From: Metaruminococcus_A sp003150405
Lineage (GTDB): Bacteria > Bacillota > Clostridia > Oscillospirales > Ruminococcaceae
Assembly (NCBI GenBank): GCA_902489745.1
Contig: CABUBB010000003.1
Coordinates: forward strand, 142,112 to 206,111
Direction: 5' to 3'
DNA length: 64,000 bases
The translations under genes and the position numbers were made by a program. Shown in pieces: positions 42,728-52,151 of the stretch. The notes beneath the pieces were generated by a model that saw nothing but the letters and a program-made list of their open reading frames with translations, was not told where the DNA came from and ran no database searches. The stretch's first letter is position 1; every line of letters begins with the position of its first letter.

Positions 42728-43261
42728 TCACCGGGCCGTTTCCCACTCCGGGCGACGGATGGAAAAAATCAGGTGCGGCATATCCACATTGTAGTAGTGT
42801 TTGACAAACTGTCCCCGCACCGTCATGCCGTTACGTTTCGCAACATTTTGGGAGGCTATATTGGTATCTCGTATAATGGAGTAAACCTCATCCGCCCCCA
42901 ACTGTTTAAAAGCGTAATCCCGGCAGGCAGCAGCAGCCTCGGTTGCATAACCGTGGTGCCAGCACGCCCGCTCAAACAAATAGCCGACTTCTTTCACCCA
43001 TTTCCCGTCGCAGTTCTGCATCGTGACACCGCACTGGCCAATCATTTCGCCGTTCTCTTTGAGCAGGACCGCCCAAAGACCAAAGCCGTCATCCCGGTAA
43101 CGCTGGATCTGCCGGTCCAGCCACTGATGCACCTCGGCATCGCTGAACGCATGTTCATACGCGGTCATTGCCTGTGCATCCTGCAGGGTTTTGCAGAGTG
43201 CCGAAAAGTCCGACGGCTCCATAGTGCGCAGGATCAGGCGTTTGGTCTCTAAAATTTTCAT
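42728..43261 (-). CDS. GNAT acetyltransferase, RimJ/RimL-like
   Basis: 177 residues. LETKRLILRTMEPSDF is the typical RimJ/RimL opening. The acetyl-CoA loop is FERACWHHGYATEAAAA, and YSIIRDTNIASQNVAKRNGM is the conserved C-terminal motif. It could acetylate a protein N-terminus or a small amine. The ATG follows GGAGG. It begins 27 bp after rnr in the position where smpB often stands. Confidence 0.9.
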   Translation of the reverse strand: MKILETKRLILRTMEPSDFSALCKTLQDAQAMTAYEHAFSDAEVHQWLDRQIQRYRDDGFGLWAVLLKENGEMIGQCGVTMQNCDGKWVKEVGYLFERACWHHGYATEAAAACRDYAFKQLGADEVYSIIRDTNIASQNVAKRNGMTVRGQFVKHYYNVDMPHLIFSIRRPEWETAR

Positions 43262-43288
43262 ACGTTTTCCTCCGTCAATCCAAAATAC

Positions 43289-45430
43289 TTATTCACCCAT
43301 CCTGGACTTTTCTTGCGCGGAGCCGGACCTTTCCAATTCAAAATCAACGCGGCCGGCATTGACGTCCACCTTGGTGCAGACCACCCGCACCGGTGAACCA
43401 ACTCGGTAGCTCCTGCCGCTGAGCTTTTCCTTGAGTTCAAAGTAGCCGTCAAATTCATACTGGCCTTCCGGAAGGGTCTCAACCCGCACCATTCCCTCCA
43501 CAGTATTTGGCAGCTCCACAAAAAAGCCATTGGAGGTCGCTCCGTCAATGATACCTTCAAAGCTCTCGCCAATACGGCTCTTCATATACTCCGCCTTGTA
43601 GCAATCCTCGCAGGAGCGCTCAATATTGACCGCACGCAGTTCTGTTTCAGTAGACTGGAGCGCCGCGGCATGCGCCAAACGGCGGTACCGTTTGGTCACC
43701 GCAGAGGTGCCGGAAACGAGAAAATCGGTGAGAATACGGTGGATCATCAAATCCGGATAACGTCGGATCGGCGAAGTAAAATGCGCATAATTCTCCAAAG
43801 CAAGGCCGTAATGCCCCACCGGAATTTCACTGTACTTGGCCTTTGCCATGGCGCGGAGCACCTGCATATTGACGATACTGTAAACCGGCGTCTCCTTTGC
43901 GTCCTCTAAAATTTGCGCCATGCGCCCCGGACGGATTCCATGCTGAATACCGCGCGCATTCAAGCCGAGAAGCCGCAGCGCCTCAGACAACATTTCGAGC
44001 TTTTCGTCGGTCGGATTCTCGTGGATGCGGTAGACAAACGGAATCTGCTCCTGCTTGGCAAGGGTTGCTGCGGCCTCATTTGCCGAAAGCATAAACTCCT
44101 CGATCATCCGCTCGGCAAAACCGCGGGTCCGCGGCTGAATGTCAACCGCTACATCATTTTCATCCACAATAATCTTGCTTTCAGTGGTCTCAAGCTCCGG
44201 AGCGCCCCGCTGTTTGCGGTTCGCAATCAGTTTTTCCGCAAGCTCTTTCATCAAACCAATCTCTTTGGCGAGCGAACCATATTTGGCGGTGACAACTTCA
44301 TTGGCTGTGCCGTCCATAACGGCGTTGACCTCGGTATACACCCCTTTAACACGGGAACGGATGATGGTCTTATGAAACTCAAAATCTGTGAGGTTTGCGT
44401 GGGCGTCCAGTGTCATCATCGCAGAAAACGCGAGCCGGTCCTCATTGGGATTGAGAGAACAAATGCCGTTTGAAAGTTCTTTCGGCAGCATGGGGACCAC
44501 CTGATTTGCATAATAAATGCTCGTCCCACGCTCATACGCTTCTTTATCCAGCGCCGAACCTGCACGGACATAATGCGAAACATCCGCAATGTGGACACCG
44601 AGCTGGTAACTGCCGTCCTCCTCTTTGGAAAGGGAGATCGCGTCGTCCAAATCCTTGGAATCCGCGCCGTCAATGGTGAAAATGGGAAGCTCCCGCAGAT
44701 CCAGACGCCCTGTAAGCTCCTGCTCCCGGATCCCCCGGTGTGCGAGGTAGCGGGCTTCATCCTGCACGGCAGAGGGAAATGCCTGGGTGACGCCTTGAAG
44801 CTGCAGCACCGCAGCGGCACAGGAGGCAGCGCTTTCCGCATCGCCAAACGAGGCGATGACGCGCGCCCGATGCTCCGCGTGGTTCCGACCCCGCTTGACC
44901 ACCTTGGCAATGACCTTTTGCCCCGGCGCCGCGTCAGTACCGCGTATAAGGTCAATTGGCAGACGGGCAAACTGATCCGGCAATACCATATATTTACCAT
45001 TCTCAACCGTGACAACACCAGTGAACTCGCCCGGGCCATAGGTCACAATGGAAACGACTTCCCCCTCTGGGGAACTGCCGCGCTGACCGCGCAGAAGTCG
45101 TACAAATACAAGATCATCCGGAAGAGCGCCTTTGAGAAATTTTCCGGGGATAAAAACCTCAACGTCATCCGAGGTGCGTTTTGCAAAACCAAATGTTTTC
45201 TGAATGCGGGTGACGATGGCGGCAAACAAGCCCAATGCCTTGGGGCTTTTGTATCGGTCGCCCTGACGCACAACCTCACCCTGCTTTGTCATTGCCTCTA
45301 AAGCCGCAGCAAAACGCTTAGCGTCCGCCGGTTTAAGTTTAATGCGAGCAGCCAGCTCCTTGGTGCGCAGGCCGTTTTTTCCGCTCTTGGAAAGTACCTG
45401 TAAGACACGTTTTTGAATGCTGTAATTCAT
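43289..45430 (-). CDS. rnr: ribonuclease R
   Basis: 713 residues. The order is an N-terminal winged-helix region (1-~70), cold-shock-like domains, and the RNB catalytic domain with FTIDGADSKDLDDAISL (the metal-binding Asp cluster) and GVHIADVSHYV. YANQVVPMLP, HENPTDEKLE and HFTSPIRRYPDLMIHR follow, then a C-terminal S1 domain (~620-700). It degrades structured RNA 3' to 5'. The ATG follows AGAGGAG. It lies downstream of secG as in other Firmicutes, but a hairpin stands between them. Confidence 0.96.
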   Translation of the reverse strand: MNYSIQKRVLQVLSKSGKNGLRTKELAARIKLKPADAKRFAAALEAMTKQGEVVRQGDRYKSPKALGLFAAIVTRIQKTFGFAKRTSDDVEVFIPGKFLKGALPDDLVFVRLLRGQRGSSPEGEVVSIVTYGPGEFTGVVTVENGKYMVLPDQFARLPIDLIRGTDAAPGQKVIAKVVKRGRNHAEHRARVIASFGDAESAASCAAAVLQLQGVTQAFPSAVQDEARYLAHRGIREQELTGRLDLRELPIFTIDGADSKDLDDAISLSKEEDGSYQLGVHIADVSHYVRAGSALDKEAYERGTSIYYANQVVPMLPKELSNGICSLNPNEDRLAFSAMMTLDAHANLTDFEFHKTIIRSRVKGVYTEVNAVMDGTANEVVTAKYGSLAKEIGLMKELAEKLIANRKQRGAPELETTESKIIVDENDVAVDIQPRTRGFAERMIEEFMLSANEAAATLAKQEQIPFVYRIHENPTDEKLEMLSEALRLLGLNARGIQHGIRPGRMAQILEDAKETPVYSIVNMQVLRAMAKAKYSEIPVGHYGLALENYAHFTSPIRRYPDLMIHRILTDFLVSGTSAVTKRYRRLAHAAALQSTETELRAVNIERSCEDCYKAEYMKSRIGESFEGIIDGATSNGFFVELPNTVEGMVRVETLPEGQYEFDGYFELKEKLSGRSYRVGSPVRVVCTKVDVNAGRVDFELERSGSAQEKSRMGE

Positions 45431-45470
45431 GCTTCTCCTCTTTTACACATCAGTTAATTTTATCATGCCC

Positions 45471-45504
45471 AAAAAAGCCCCTGCGTATTGACACAGGGGC
45501 TTTT
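45471..45504 (-). terminator. hairpin terminator between secG and rnr
   Basis: On the minus strand, AAAAGCCCCTGTGT/ACGCAGGGGCTTTT with loop CAAT and a six-T tail, 10 bp after the secG stop and 40 bp before the rnr start. Confidence 0.85.
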
Positions 45505-45513
45505 AAAAGCAGG

Positions 45514-45765
45514 TTATTTAAAGAACACAGACACGAAGTTGACCGCCATGGTAATAATAAAAAACGCTATGGCCGATATTTTAGTCAGTTTAACTAGAAT
45601 TGCCTCGCTGGTTTTACCCCTGCCCGATGTATTCGCCGCGCTCATTCCACCATCCAGCGAACCGGAAAGACCAGGCTGTTTGCTTTCCTGTAACATAACG
45701 ACAATGATAATAAATATACCAACAATCAGCAACAAACTGCCGCAAATAATTTCCCAAACACTCAT
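45514..45765 (-). CDS. secG: Sec translocase subunit SecG
   Basis: 83 residues. Two hydrophobic helices (IICGSLLLIVGIFIIIVVML and AIAFFIITMAVNF) flank the conserved loop QESKQPGLSGSLDGG. SecG assists SecYE-mediated export at the membrane. ATG 45765 has AGGAG at 8 nt. Confidence 0.93.
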   Translation of the reverse strand: MSVWEIICGSLLLIVGIFIIIVVMLQESKQPGLSGSLDGGMSAANTSGRGKTSEAILVKLTKISAIAFFIITMAVNFVSVFFK

Positions 45766-45799
45766 GTTAGACACTCCTCATCTCATGATAGCACAATTT

Positions 45800-45828
45800 A
45801 TCATAACATAGTTTGCAGGAAAGCGCAA
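45800..45828 (-). promoter_or_regulatory. promoter of secG
   Basis: On the minus strand, TTGCGC (45823-45828), a 17-bp spacer and TATGAT (45800-45805). Confidence 0.7.
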
Positions 45829-46155
45829 GTTTTTTCAAAAATTTTATAAAACGACGCATATCCAGCCTTTGCCGCGGCATGATAGTAAAGCACTGCCGTC
45901 TTCTTAAGCGTTTGCAGGAGACTGAAGCAATGCGGGCGGCCGGTAATCACCGGCCGCTTTCTTTTTCAGGCCGCGTCAAAACACCAGAGAACAGCAAGGC
46001 ATTTTACACCGTACCTATTGCGACTTTCAAAATGTTCCGTGACTGCGGTTACCCTGCGGAAATTTGCTCAACAGGAACCCGCAGTACCTGCTTTTGGACG
46101 GTACGCTGTCCAGCAAATTGTCCAGATTCCAACAGGGCTTCTCAAAACAAAATTC
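45829..46155. other. gene-free stretch between secG and the alpha-glucosidase gene
   Basis: Contains only the plus-strand terminator listed separately and short frames without ribosome sites. I could not identify a promoter for the transcript that terminator would end. Confidence 0.45.
45936..45966 (+). terminator. orphan plus-strand terminator
   Basis: Perfect 9-bp stem GCGGCCGGT/ACCGGCCGC with loop AATC and TTTCTTTTT tail. Both neighbouring genes are on the other strand, so it implies an unrecognised plus-strand transcript starting between about 45830 and 45930. Confidence 0.75.
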
Positions 46156-47817
46156 TTACAGTTCCAACACCAGCGCCTGATATCCGGTAAGTATCAGCTC
46201 CCGTCCACTGAGGCTTACTTCCGGAACATTGTTGAGCAGCACCTTTGAAACATCCGCCGGCAAAACAACCGTCTGCGGCTCCCGCTGGATGTTTCCCACC
46301 ACCAGAAGTGTCTGCCCGGCGGAATGGCGGGTGTACGCCATTATATTATGCTGCTCCTCCCAAAGCGGGGTAAAAGCGCCGTAGACAAGCGTTTCCTGGT
46401 AAGCCGGATGCTTTCGCAGAGCGATGAGCTTTTGGTAGAATGCAAAAACCGAATCCTCCCGGCCGCGCTGCTCCTCCAAATTAATTTCCGAATAGTTTGG
46501 ATTTACCTTCATCCATGGCTTTCCAGTGGTAAACCCGGCATTTTCTGCGGCCGACCAATGAAATGGGGTGCGGGAATTGTCACGGCTGTACTTCTGTACC
46601 ATTTTCAGCGCCTCTTCCGGCGGATAACCCGCGTTTAGCGCAACCCGGTATTCGTCAATGGTATTGACGTCATCCACGTCGTCAATGGACAAAAACACCG
46701 TGTTTTCCATCCCGATTTCCTGGCCCTGATACAAAAACGGAAGCCCGCGCAGCATCAATGAAAGGGTGGCGAGCAGCTTCTTGCTGGTTTCATTGACCTC
46801 CGGAAGATAGCGGCTTACTCCGCGCGGCTCGTCGTGGTTTTCAATGATGTTCGCAAAAAAGCCGATTTCGCCGGCGCGGCGCTGGCTTTCAAAGGTGCAG
46901 CGCTTGAAATCGTCCGGGGTGATGTCGGTACGGTCGTACCAGCCTTTGGCACTCTTGCCGAATTCATGGGCGCGGAAATCAAACATGGTGGAAAAATAGC
47001 CGTTGTCTCCTATGAAATCCGGCAGTTCTTCCTCTTTTTCATCAAATACCTCGCCAACGGTGAAGGCGTTGTGCGGAGCAAAAACGCGGTCACGCATTTC
47101 ACCAAGAAACATACCAACCCCCTGCGCCTCCGCCAGCATATTGCCGACACTGGAAAGGCCGTCCTCCCGGTCGGCCGGATAATCATGGAACGGCAGCGCT
47201 TTTTTAATGTTAATGATGGCGTCAATGCGAAAACCGGCCAGCCCCTTATCCAGCCACCAGTTGATGTTTTGATAGACCTCTTCCCGAACTTCGGGATTTT
47301 CCCAGTTTAAATCCGGCTGCTTTTTGTGGAACAGGTGCAGATATGCTTTGTCGGTGCCGGGTATCGGCTCCCAAACCGAACCGCCGAAATAGGAACGCCA
47401 GTTGCAGGGAAGCTTGCCGTCCTTGCAGCTTTCTATGTAAAAATAGTTCCCATATTTCCCGTCCGGGTCGGCAAGAGCCTGTTGAAACCACTCATGCTCA
47501 TCGGAGCAGTGATTGACGACCAAATCCATTAAGATATACAAGCCGCGTTTTTTTGCTTCCGCGAGCAGCTCGTCCATATCCTCCATGGTGCCGAAACGCG
47601 GATCGATGCGGTAATAATCTGAAATATCATATCCCTGGTCCGCCATGGGAGAACAGTAAACCGGGGAGAGCCAAATAATATCCACGCCCAGCTCCTTGAG
47701 GTAGTCCAACTTGCTGATAATACCCCGGATATCGCCCACTCCGTCGCCGTTCGTGTCGCAAAAACTCTTTGGGTAAATCTGGTACGCAACTTTATTGTGC
47801 CACCATTTTCGTTCCAT
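46156..47817 (-). CDS. GH13 alpha-glucosidase (oligo-1,6-glucosidase type)
   Basis: 553 residues, the usual GH13_31 length. The catalytic triad is visible: nucleophile D199 in GFRIDAI, acid/base E256 in FTVGEVFDE and transition-state stabiliser D329 in IIENHDE. VNHCSDEH is region I, and DTNGDGVGDI the calcium-like loop. No signal peptide is present, so it acts on imported isomalto- or malto-oligosaccharides in the cytoplasm. The ATG has GGAGG at 9 nt. Transcribed alone. Confidence 0.92.
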   Translation of the reverse strand: MERKWWHNKVAYQIYPKSFCDTNGDGVGDIRGIISKLDYLKELGVDIIWLSPVYCSPMADQGYDISDYYRIDPRFGTMEDMDELLAEAKKRGLYILMDLVVNHCSDEHEWFQQALADPDGKYGNYFYIESCKDGKLPCNWRSYFGGSVWEPIPGTDKAYLHLFHKKQPDLNWENPEVREEVYQNINWWLDKGLAGFRIDAIINIKKALPFHDYPADREDGLSSVGNMLAEAQGVGMFLGEMRDRVFAPHNAFTVGEVFDEKEEELPDFIGDNGYFSTMFDFRAHEFGKSAKGWYDRTDITPDDFKRCTFESQRRAGEIGFFANIIENHDEPRGVSRYLPEVNETSKKLLATLSLMLRGLPFLYQGQEIGMENTVFLSIDDVDDVNTIDEYRVALNAGYPPEEALKMVQKYSRDNSRTPFHWSAAENAGFTTGKPWMKVNPNYSEINLEEQRGREDSVFAFYQKLIALRKHPAYQETLVYGAFTPLWEEQHNIMAYTRHSAGQTLLVVGNIQREPQTVVLPADVSKVLLNNVPEVSLSGRELILTGYQALVLEL

Positions 47818-47848
47818 TTACATCTGCCTCCCGGCTATTTTTTCTTTC

Positions 47849-47878
47849 ATTATAACGTGGATTTTAAGAAAAAGCCAA
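47849..47878 (-). promoter_or_regulatory. promoter of the alpha-glucosidase gene
   Basis: On the minus strand, TTGGCT, an 18-bp spacer and TATAAT, about 30 bp before the start. Confidence 0.6.
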
Positions 47879-47916
47879 TATTACGGTAAAATTGAATATC
47901 ATTCTTTTACTTATTG

Positions 47917-47944
47917 TTGAGTTCCGTTTAAAATATACTATAAT
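47917..47944 (+). promoter_or_regulatory. plus-strand promoter upstream of a decayed region
   Basis: TTGAGT, 16-bp spacer, TATAAT. The next intact plus-strand gene starts almost 400 bp later. Confidence 0.5.
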
Positions 47945-48062
47945 AGAGATAAAGAAGGTCATTCCAATTTTTTGTATACCATCTACAGTAAATCAACGAA
48001 ACAAAAAAGCAAATAACGATTAAAAGTTTCACTCTTTTTTGTTATACGATTTATTAATATTC

Positions 48063-48260
48063 ATGAGGCTGGCATTTTTGGCTTTGGCTGGAAATTTCGA
48101 AGCATCCGCAGAACAATATAAAACTTATATTAACTCATTGGAAAACTGGAATACCTAAAGGCCGAAACGACTCAAATTCCTGCTCATATTCTCAATCAAA
48201 TGAGTACGGATGAATCTACAACGCTCTATTACAGATTGCTCTTATTAGAACAAATTTGAC
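48063..48260 (+). pseudogene. possible eroded gene remnant
   Basis: A frame from 48063 reads MRLAFLALAGNFEASAEQYK then ends at a stop. A later segment in another frame reads PAHILNQMSTDESTTLYYRL and also stops. The composition is protein-like but no frame is complete, and the DNA here is more AT-rich than its neighbours. This may be the ruin of a small gene served by the promoter at 47917. I cannot name it. Confidence 0.3.
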
Positions 48261-48335
48261 GGCTCTACCAGAATTGTTGAGATCAAATATTACCAACGTA
48301 CTTAATCGCGGGTCATAAGGCAAAAGGAGCTTTTC

Positions 48336-48917
48336 ATGAAACGGTTTGTCAAAAGCCTGGCAATAATTCTGCTGCTGATATGTACCGCCTGTAGCCAATA
48401 CGACAATACTGCCGTACATCAGGCCTATCGGGCAATGCGGGACAACGGCATTCCCGAAATCACCATAGAAGCAAACGGCGTTACGGTTCCCTGGATGGCA
48501 TACCGCGGGGATGACGGCCAAATGCTGCTTGCCGGACAAAACGACGCCCTTTTTGTCAAACTGACGGCCACAGAGGAAAAGCCAACCTACATTCCGGAAG
48601 GAAGCGAAATTGTTATACGGTTTTCGCAGCCCCCGGAAGGTACCGTTACCTTTGTGGATCATGCGCTTGCGCCAAGCAGCGATCAGCTGCCGGGAAAATC
48701 CTGCTGGGCAAACGGCGGGACGGCAAAGGAAAATACCAGAAAGCTGGCTGCGGACGAAACCGGTGAGCTGCGTTTTACCCTCTGGAAGCATGTCTACTGG
48801 ATGGACGAACACAATCTGCCCAGCCTTCGCCGTCTGAGGGGCATACAGGTAAATTGCATCATAGACGGCGCGCCATACACCTACCTGTTTTTATTCTCTC
48901 CCATAAATTTCTATTAG
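48336..48917 (+). CDS. putative lipoprotein of unknown function
   Basis: 193 residues. A signal sequence (KRFVKSLAIILLLICTAC) ends in a lipobox with the likely lipidated Cys at position 19, so the protein would be anchored to the outer face of the membrane. The mature part has beta-rich composition, with EGSEIVIRFSQPPEGTVTFVDHAL resembling an immunoglobulin-like or bacterial extracellular sandwich domain. No enzyme motif is recognised. The ATG follows AAAAGGAG. Own terminator. Confidence 0.8.
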   Translation: MKRFVKSLAIILLLICTACSQYDNTAVHQAYRAMRDNGIPEITIEANGVTVPWMAYRGDDGQMLLAGQNDALFVKLTATEEKPTYIPEGSEIVIRFSQPPEGTVTFVDHALAPSSDQLPGKSCWANGGTAKENTRKLAADETGELRFTLWKHVYWMDEHNLPSLRRLRGIQVNCIIDGAPYTYLFLFSPINFY

Positions 48918-48923
48918 CAGCAA

Positions 48924-48960
48924 AGGCTCCCGCTTGAACCAGGCGGGAGCCTCTTGTTCT
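48924..48960 (+). terminator. terminator of the lipoprotein gene
   Basis: Perfect 10-bp stem AGGCTCCCGC/GCGGGAGCCT with a 9-nt loop and CTTGTTCTTT tail. Confidence 0.85.
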
Positions 48961-49016
48961 TTGCCGAATTTTTTCTTTTCCGCGCATCCTCCTGCTTTAT
49001 TTGCCTCTTTTTCGAA

Positions 49017-49045
49017 TGGACATGACCGTTTTTCGGCATTATAAT
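49017..49045 (+). promoter_or_regulatory. promoter of the 164-residue gene
   Basis: TGGACA, 17-bp spacer, TATAAT; 31 bp before the GTG start. Confidence 0.65.
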
Positions 49046-49076
49046 AGATCTATCGACAACACGGAGGTGACTTACG

Positions 49077-49571
49077 GTGGGAAAAACCATTAAAACCTTT
49101 TCCGACGGTTCTTTTCTGGAGTATGACTCCGGCAACTTTGACGGTTGGTGTGTTTACCTGAACCGTCCGGGCCGGGAACGCATAGCGCCGACCGACAAGG
49201 ACTGCTTTCGGGCACTTGTTGATTTCAGCGAGCTGTACGGCGCAGACAGGCTGTATGCCGACTACGTCAAGGTATACGAACAGACCGGCGCAGAGGTAGA
49301 CTCCGCTGTGCTGGAACAAATTGACCAGCTTGCCGCCGGCTATCAAAAACGCAAAAACGACCCCAAAAACGTTGCGATCGTCTTTACCATCCTCTACCTT
49401 GCCATGATCGCCGAAGAGCGAAAGAAAAACACCAAATTGGGCAGACGAATCAAACGGCTTGGCGTACATAAACTCCTGGTTGAGGGTGACACCGTGGAGC
49501 ATGCCGCCGATTTCATGCGCGGCATGGACTGGGAAGGCATTGACGCACTCTGTACTGGGTATTCCTTTTAA
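49077..49571 (+). CDS. conserved hypothetical cytoplasmic protein
   Basis: 164 residues from a GTG start with GGAGG at 9 nt. The N-terminal ~55 residues (KTIKTFSDGSFLEYDSGNFDGWCVYL) look like a small beta domain, followed by helices rich in Lys and Glu. No signal peptide or clear membrane helix (AIVFTILYLAMIA is short and internal). I recognise no family with certainty. Own promoter and terminator. Confidence 0.72.
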   Translation: MGKTIKTFSDGSFLEYDSGNFDGWCVYLNRPGRERIAPTDKDCFRALVDFSELYGADRLYADYVKVYEQTGAEVDSAVLEQIDQLAAGYQKRKNDPKNVAIVFTILYLAMIAEERKKNTKLGRRIKRLGVHKLLVEGDTVEHAADFMRGMDWEGIDALCTGYSF

Positions 49572-49631
49572 CGGAGAGGAACGGTTCAAACCGGTGTATG
49601 ATTTGACGTTCTTTGCACCTCACAATAAAAC

Positions 49632-49663
49632 AAAAGCGCTGAACGGTATGTTCAGCGCTTTTT
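49632..49663. terminator. bidirectional terminator
   Basis: Perfect 13-bp stem AAAAGCGCTGAAC/GTTCAGCGCTTTT with loop GGTAT; T-tail in both directions. Shared with the convergent parC-like gene. Confidence 0.92.
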
Positions 49664-49665
49664 AT

Positions 49666-51909
49666 TTAAGTCAAACTCATCTGTTCGCCCATATCCTCCT
49701 CACGCGGAAGCATTCCAGCCGCGGGGAGCGTTTTGGTGCGGTAGCGGTGCGGGTTTGCAAGATCGCCGTCTTTAAACGGCACCACCCGTTCTACAAAGCA
49801 GTTCTTTTTCTGGGTCATAACCGCAACGCCCTGAGAATCGCGGGTTGCTTTCGGGGCAATCATGGCACTGTTGAACAGCAGCCTGCGGGTGTTGGAAGAA
49901 ACAATGAGGAATTCTGCATCCTCCGGCACATGGACAATGTCCACCACCTTGGCGGCGGCTGAATAAGCATTCGCCAGCTTTTTCCGTTTGGTTTTGGTCT
50001 GGTAAGAAGCAAGGGGAACCTTGGCAACCTTGCCATTCTCAAAAAAGAAAAGCATAAAACCAGAATAGTCGGTTGTAACTGCCATTGCAATGGCCTTTTC
50101 ACCATCCTCAAAGCCGAGCTTGGCTGGGATATAATCTCCAAAAACGCTGGCTTTTGTATCGTCAAACTCATAGGCAAAGGTCTTGTAGACCTGGCAGCGG
50201 TCTGAGAAAAAGAGCAGTTCGGCCGCGTTAGTCGCTTCCATCTGCTGGATCACCCGGTCGCCCTCCTTGAGCTTCTGGTCGGAACTCATACGCAGCGACT
50301 GTGGTGTTATTTTTTTGAAATACCCTTCGGTGGTAAAGAACAGGTTAACCGGGTAATCCGGCACCTCCTCTTCCAAATCTACCGTTTCCATTTCATCGGC
50401 ATAAATGAGCAGGCTCTTGCGGGGCTGCCCATACTTTTTGGCAACCTCTTTCAGTTCTGTAACAATAATGGCTTGAATCTTTTTGGGATTTGACAGGATC
50501 TCCTCCATGTCTTCAATGTCTTTTGCCAGTTCGCCGGTCTCTTCGGTGCGTTTGAGAATGTACTCCCGGTTGAGATGCCGCAGGCGGATTTCCGCCACAT
50601 ATTCCGCCTGAACTTCGTCAATTCCAAAGCCAATCATGAGGTTGGGGACAACCTCAGCTTCCTCCTCGGTTTCACGCACAATCCGGACGGCTTTGTCAAT
50701 GTCCAGCAGGATTTTGGCGAGTCCTTTGAGCAAATGGAGCTTTTCCTTTTTCTTGTTGAGCTCAAAGTAGATGCGGCGGCGTACGCATTCGGTACGGAAC
50801 GCCGTCCATTCCTCTAAAATTTCTCGTACACCCATTACCCGCGGCGCGCCGCCGACGAGAATGTTGAAGTTGCAGGAATAGGTATCCTCCAGCGGGGTCA
50901 TACGGAACAGCTTTTGCATGAGCTTTTCCGGGTCGGTCCCGCGCTTGAGGTCAAAGGTCAGCTTGAGGCCGCTGCGGTCGGTTTCGTCGCGCATATCCGA
51001 AATCTCACGGATTTTGCCGGACTTCACTAGGTCGATGACCTTATCCATAATCTGTTCGACCGTCGTAGTCGGCGGAATTTCGGTGACCTCAATGCAGTTG
51101 TTGCTCTTATCGTACTGGTAGCGGCTGCGTACCCGGATGCCGCCGCGGCCGGTTGTATAAATCTTGTCCAGTTCGTCCTTGTTATAGATGATTTGGCCGC
51201 CGCCGGAAAAATCCGGCGCTTTCAGGGTTTCCAAAAGATCGTGTTCCGGATTTTTAATGAAAGCCGCCGCTGTTTCACAAACCTCGGCAAGATTAAAGGA
51301 ACAAATGGCGCTTGCCATGGAAACCGCAATTCCAACATTGGAATTGACCAAAATGCTGGGAAAGGTGGTTGGCAGCAAAAGCGGCTCGGTAGTGGAATTG
51401 TCGTAGTTCGGTACAAAATCCACCGTGTCCTTGTCAATATCACGGAACAGTTCGTTGCAGAGCGGGTCGAGCTTGACCTCGGTGTAACGGGAGGCGGCGA
51501 ACGCCATGTCACGCGAGTAAGCCTTGCCAAAGTTTCCTTTGGAATCCACATAAGGGTGCAGCAGAGCCTCATACCCGCGGGACATACGCACCATCGTTTC
51601 GTAAATCGCCATATCGCCATGCGGATTCAGCCGCATGGTAGAGCCCACGACGTTGGCGGATTTGGTGCGCGCCCCGGTGAGCAGGTTCATTTTATACATG
51701 GTATAAAGCAACTTGCGGTGGGAAGGCTTGAAGCCGTCAATCTCCGGCAGCGCACGAGACAGGATGACGCTCATGGCGTAAGGCATATAGTTTTTTTCGA
51801 GCGTATTGGTAATCCGCTCTTCCTGTACCATTCCTGCTCCGGCAATATAGCCCTGAATCCCGTTCTTGGAACGGCCTTCTTCCGGCGCTTTCTTTTTTCT
51901 CGGTGCCAT
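49666..51909 (-). CDS. parC: type IIA DNA topoisomerase subunit A (ParC-like paralogue)
   Basis: 747 residues. The breakage-reunion domain (~30-480) has the active-site Tyr in FAASRYTEV. The C-terminal part has beta-propeller repeats but no GyrA box (QRRGGKG), so decatenation rather than negative supercoiling is expected. The quinolone-determining segment reads RLNPHGDMAIYETM. Relative to the usual HPHGDSAVYDT, the Ser is Met and the Asp is Glu. The basic N-terminus (PRKKKAPEEGRSK) is unusual. The ATG follows GGAGT. It is 240 bp downstream of the parE-like gene. It could be annotated as a second gyrase; ParC-like is the cautious call. Confidence 0.88.
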   Translation of the reverse strand: MAPRKKKAPEEGRSKNGIQGYIAGAGMVQEERITNTLEKNYMPYAMSVILSRALPEIDGFKPSHRKLLYTMYKMNLLTGARTKSANVVGSTMRLNPHGDMAIYETMVRMSRGYEALLHPYVDSKGNFGKAYSRDMAFAASRYTEVKLDPLCNELFRDIDKDTVDFVPNYDNSTTEPLLLPTTFPSILVNSNVGIAVSMASAICSFNLAEVCETAAAFIKNPEHDLLETLKAPDFSGGGQIIYNKDELDKIYTTGRGGIRVRSRYQYDKSNNCIEVTEIPPTTTVEQIMDKVIDLVKSGKIREISDMRDETDRSGLKLTFDLKRGTDPEKLMQKLFRMTPLEDTYSCNFNILVGGAPRVMGVREILEEWTAFRTECVRRRIYFELNKKKEKLHLLKGLAKILLDIDKAVRIVRETEEEAEVVPNLMIGFGIDEVQAEYVAEIRLRHLNREYILKRTEETGELAKDIEDMEEILSNPKKIQAIIVTELKEVAKKYGQPRKSLLIYADEMETVDLEEEVPDYPVNLFFTTEGYFKKITPQSLRMSSDQKLKEGDRVIQQMEATNAAELLFFSDRCQVYKTFAYEFDDTKASVFGDYIPAKLGFEDGEKAIAMAVTTDYSGFMLFFFENGKVAKVPLASYQTKTKRKKLANAYSAAAKVVDIVHVPEDAEFLIVSSNTRRLLFNSAMIAPKATRDSQGVAVMTQKKNCFVERVVPFKDGDLANPHRYRTKTLPAAGMLPREEDMGEQMSLT

Positions 51910-52151
51910 TTTTTCAACTCCGTGTAAATATCATTTCGAAACAAACTTTTTGTATATAAGCTTTCCGCTTTCGGTGCAAACACACCGGCCTTATTTTTTC
52001 ATCCAGTCACTGCATCACACAGGGGAAAAGGCCATTTTCCTCTTTCGCATTTCGTCCGGCACAGTTTGCTCCATAAAAGTTCAACGCTGCTGTGCCGTTT
52101 GGCAGGCCGTGATATTTTCCACGCCTTTCACAAGCTGCACAGTGCTCCAGT

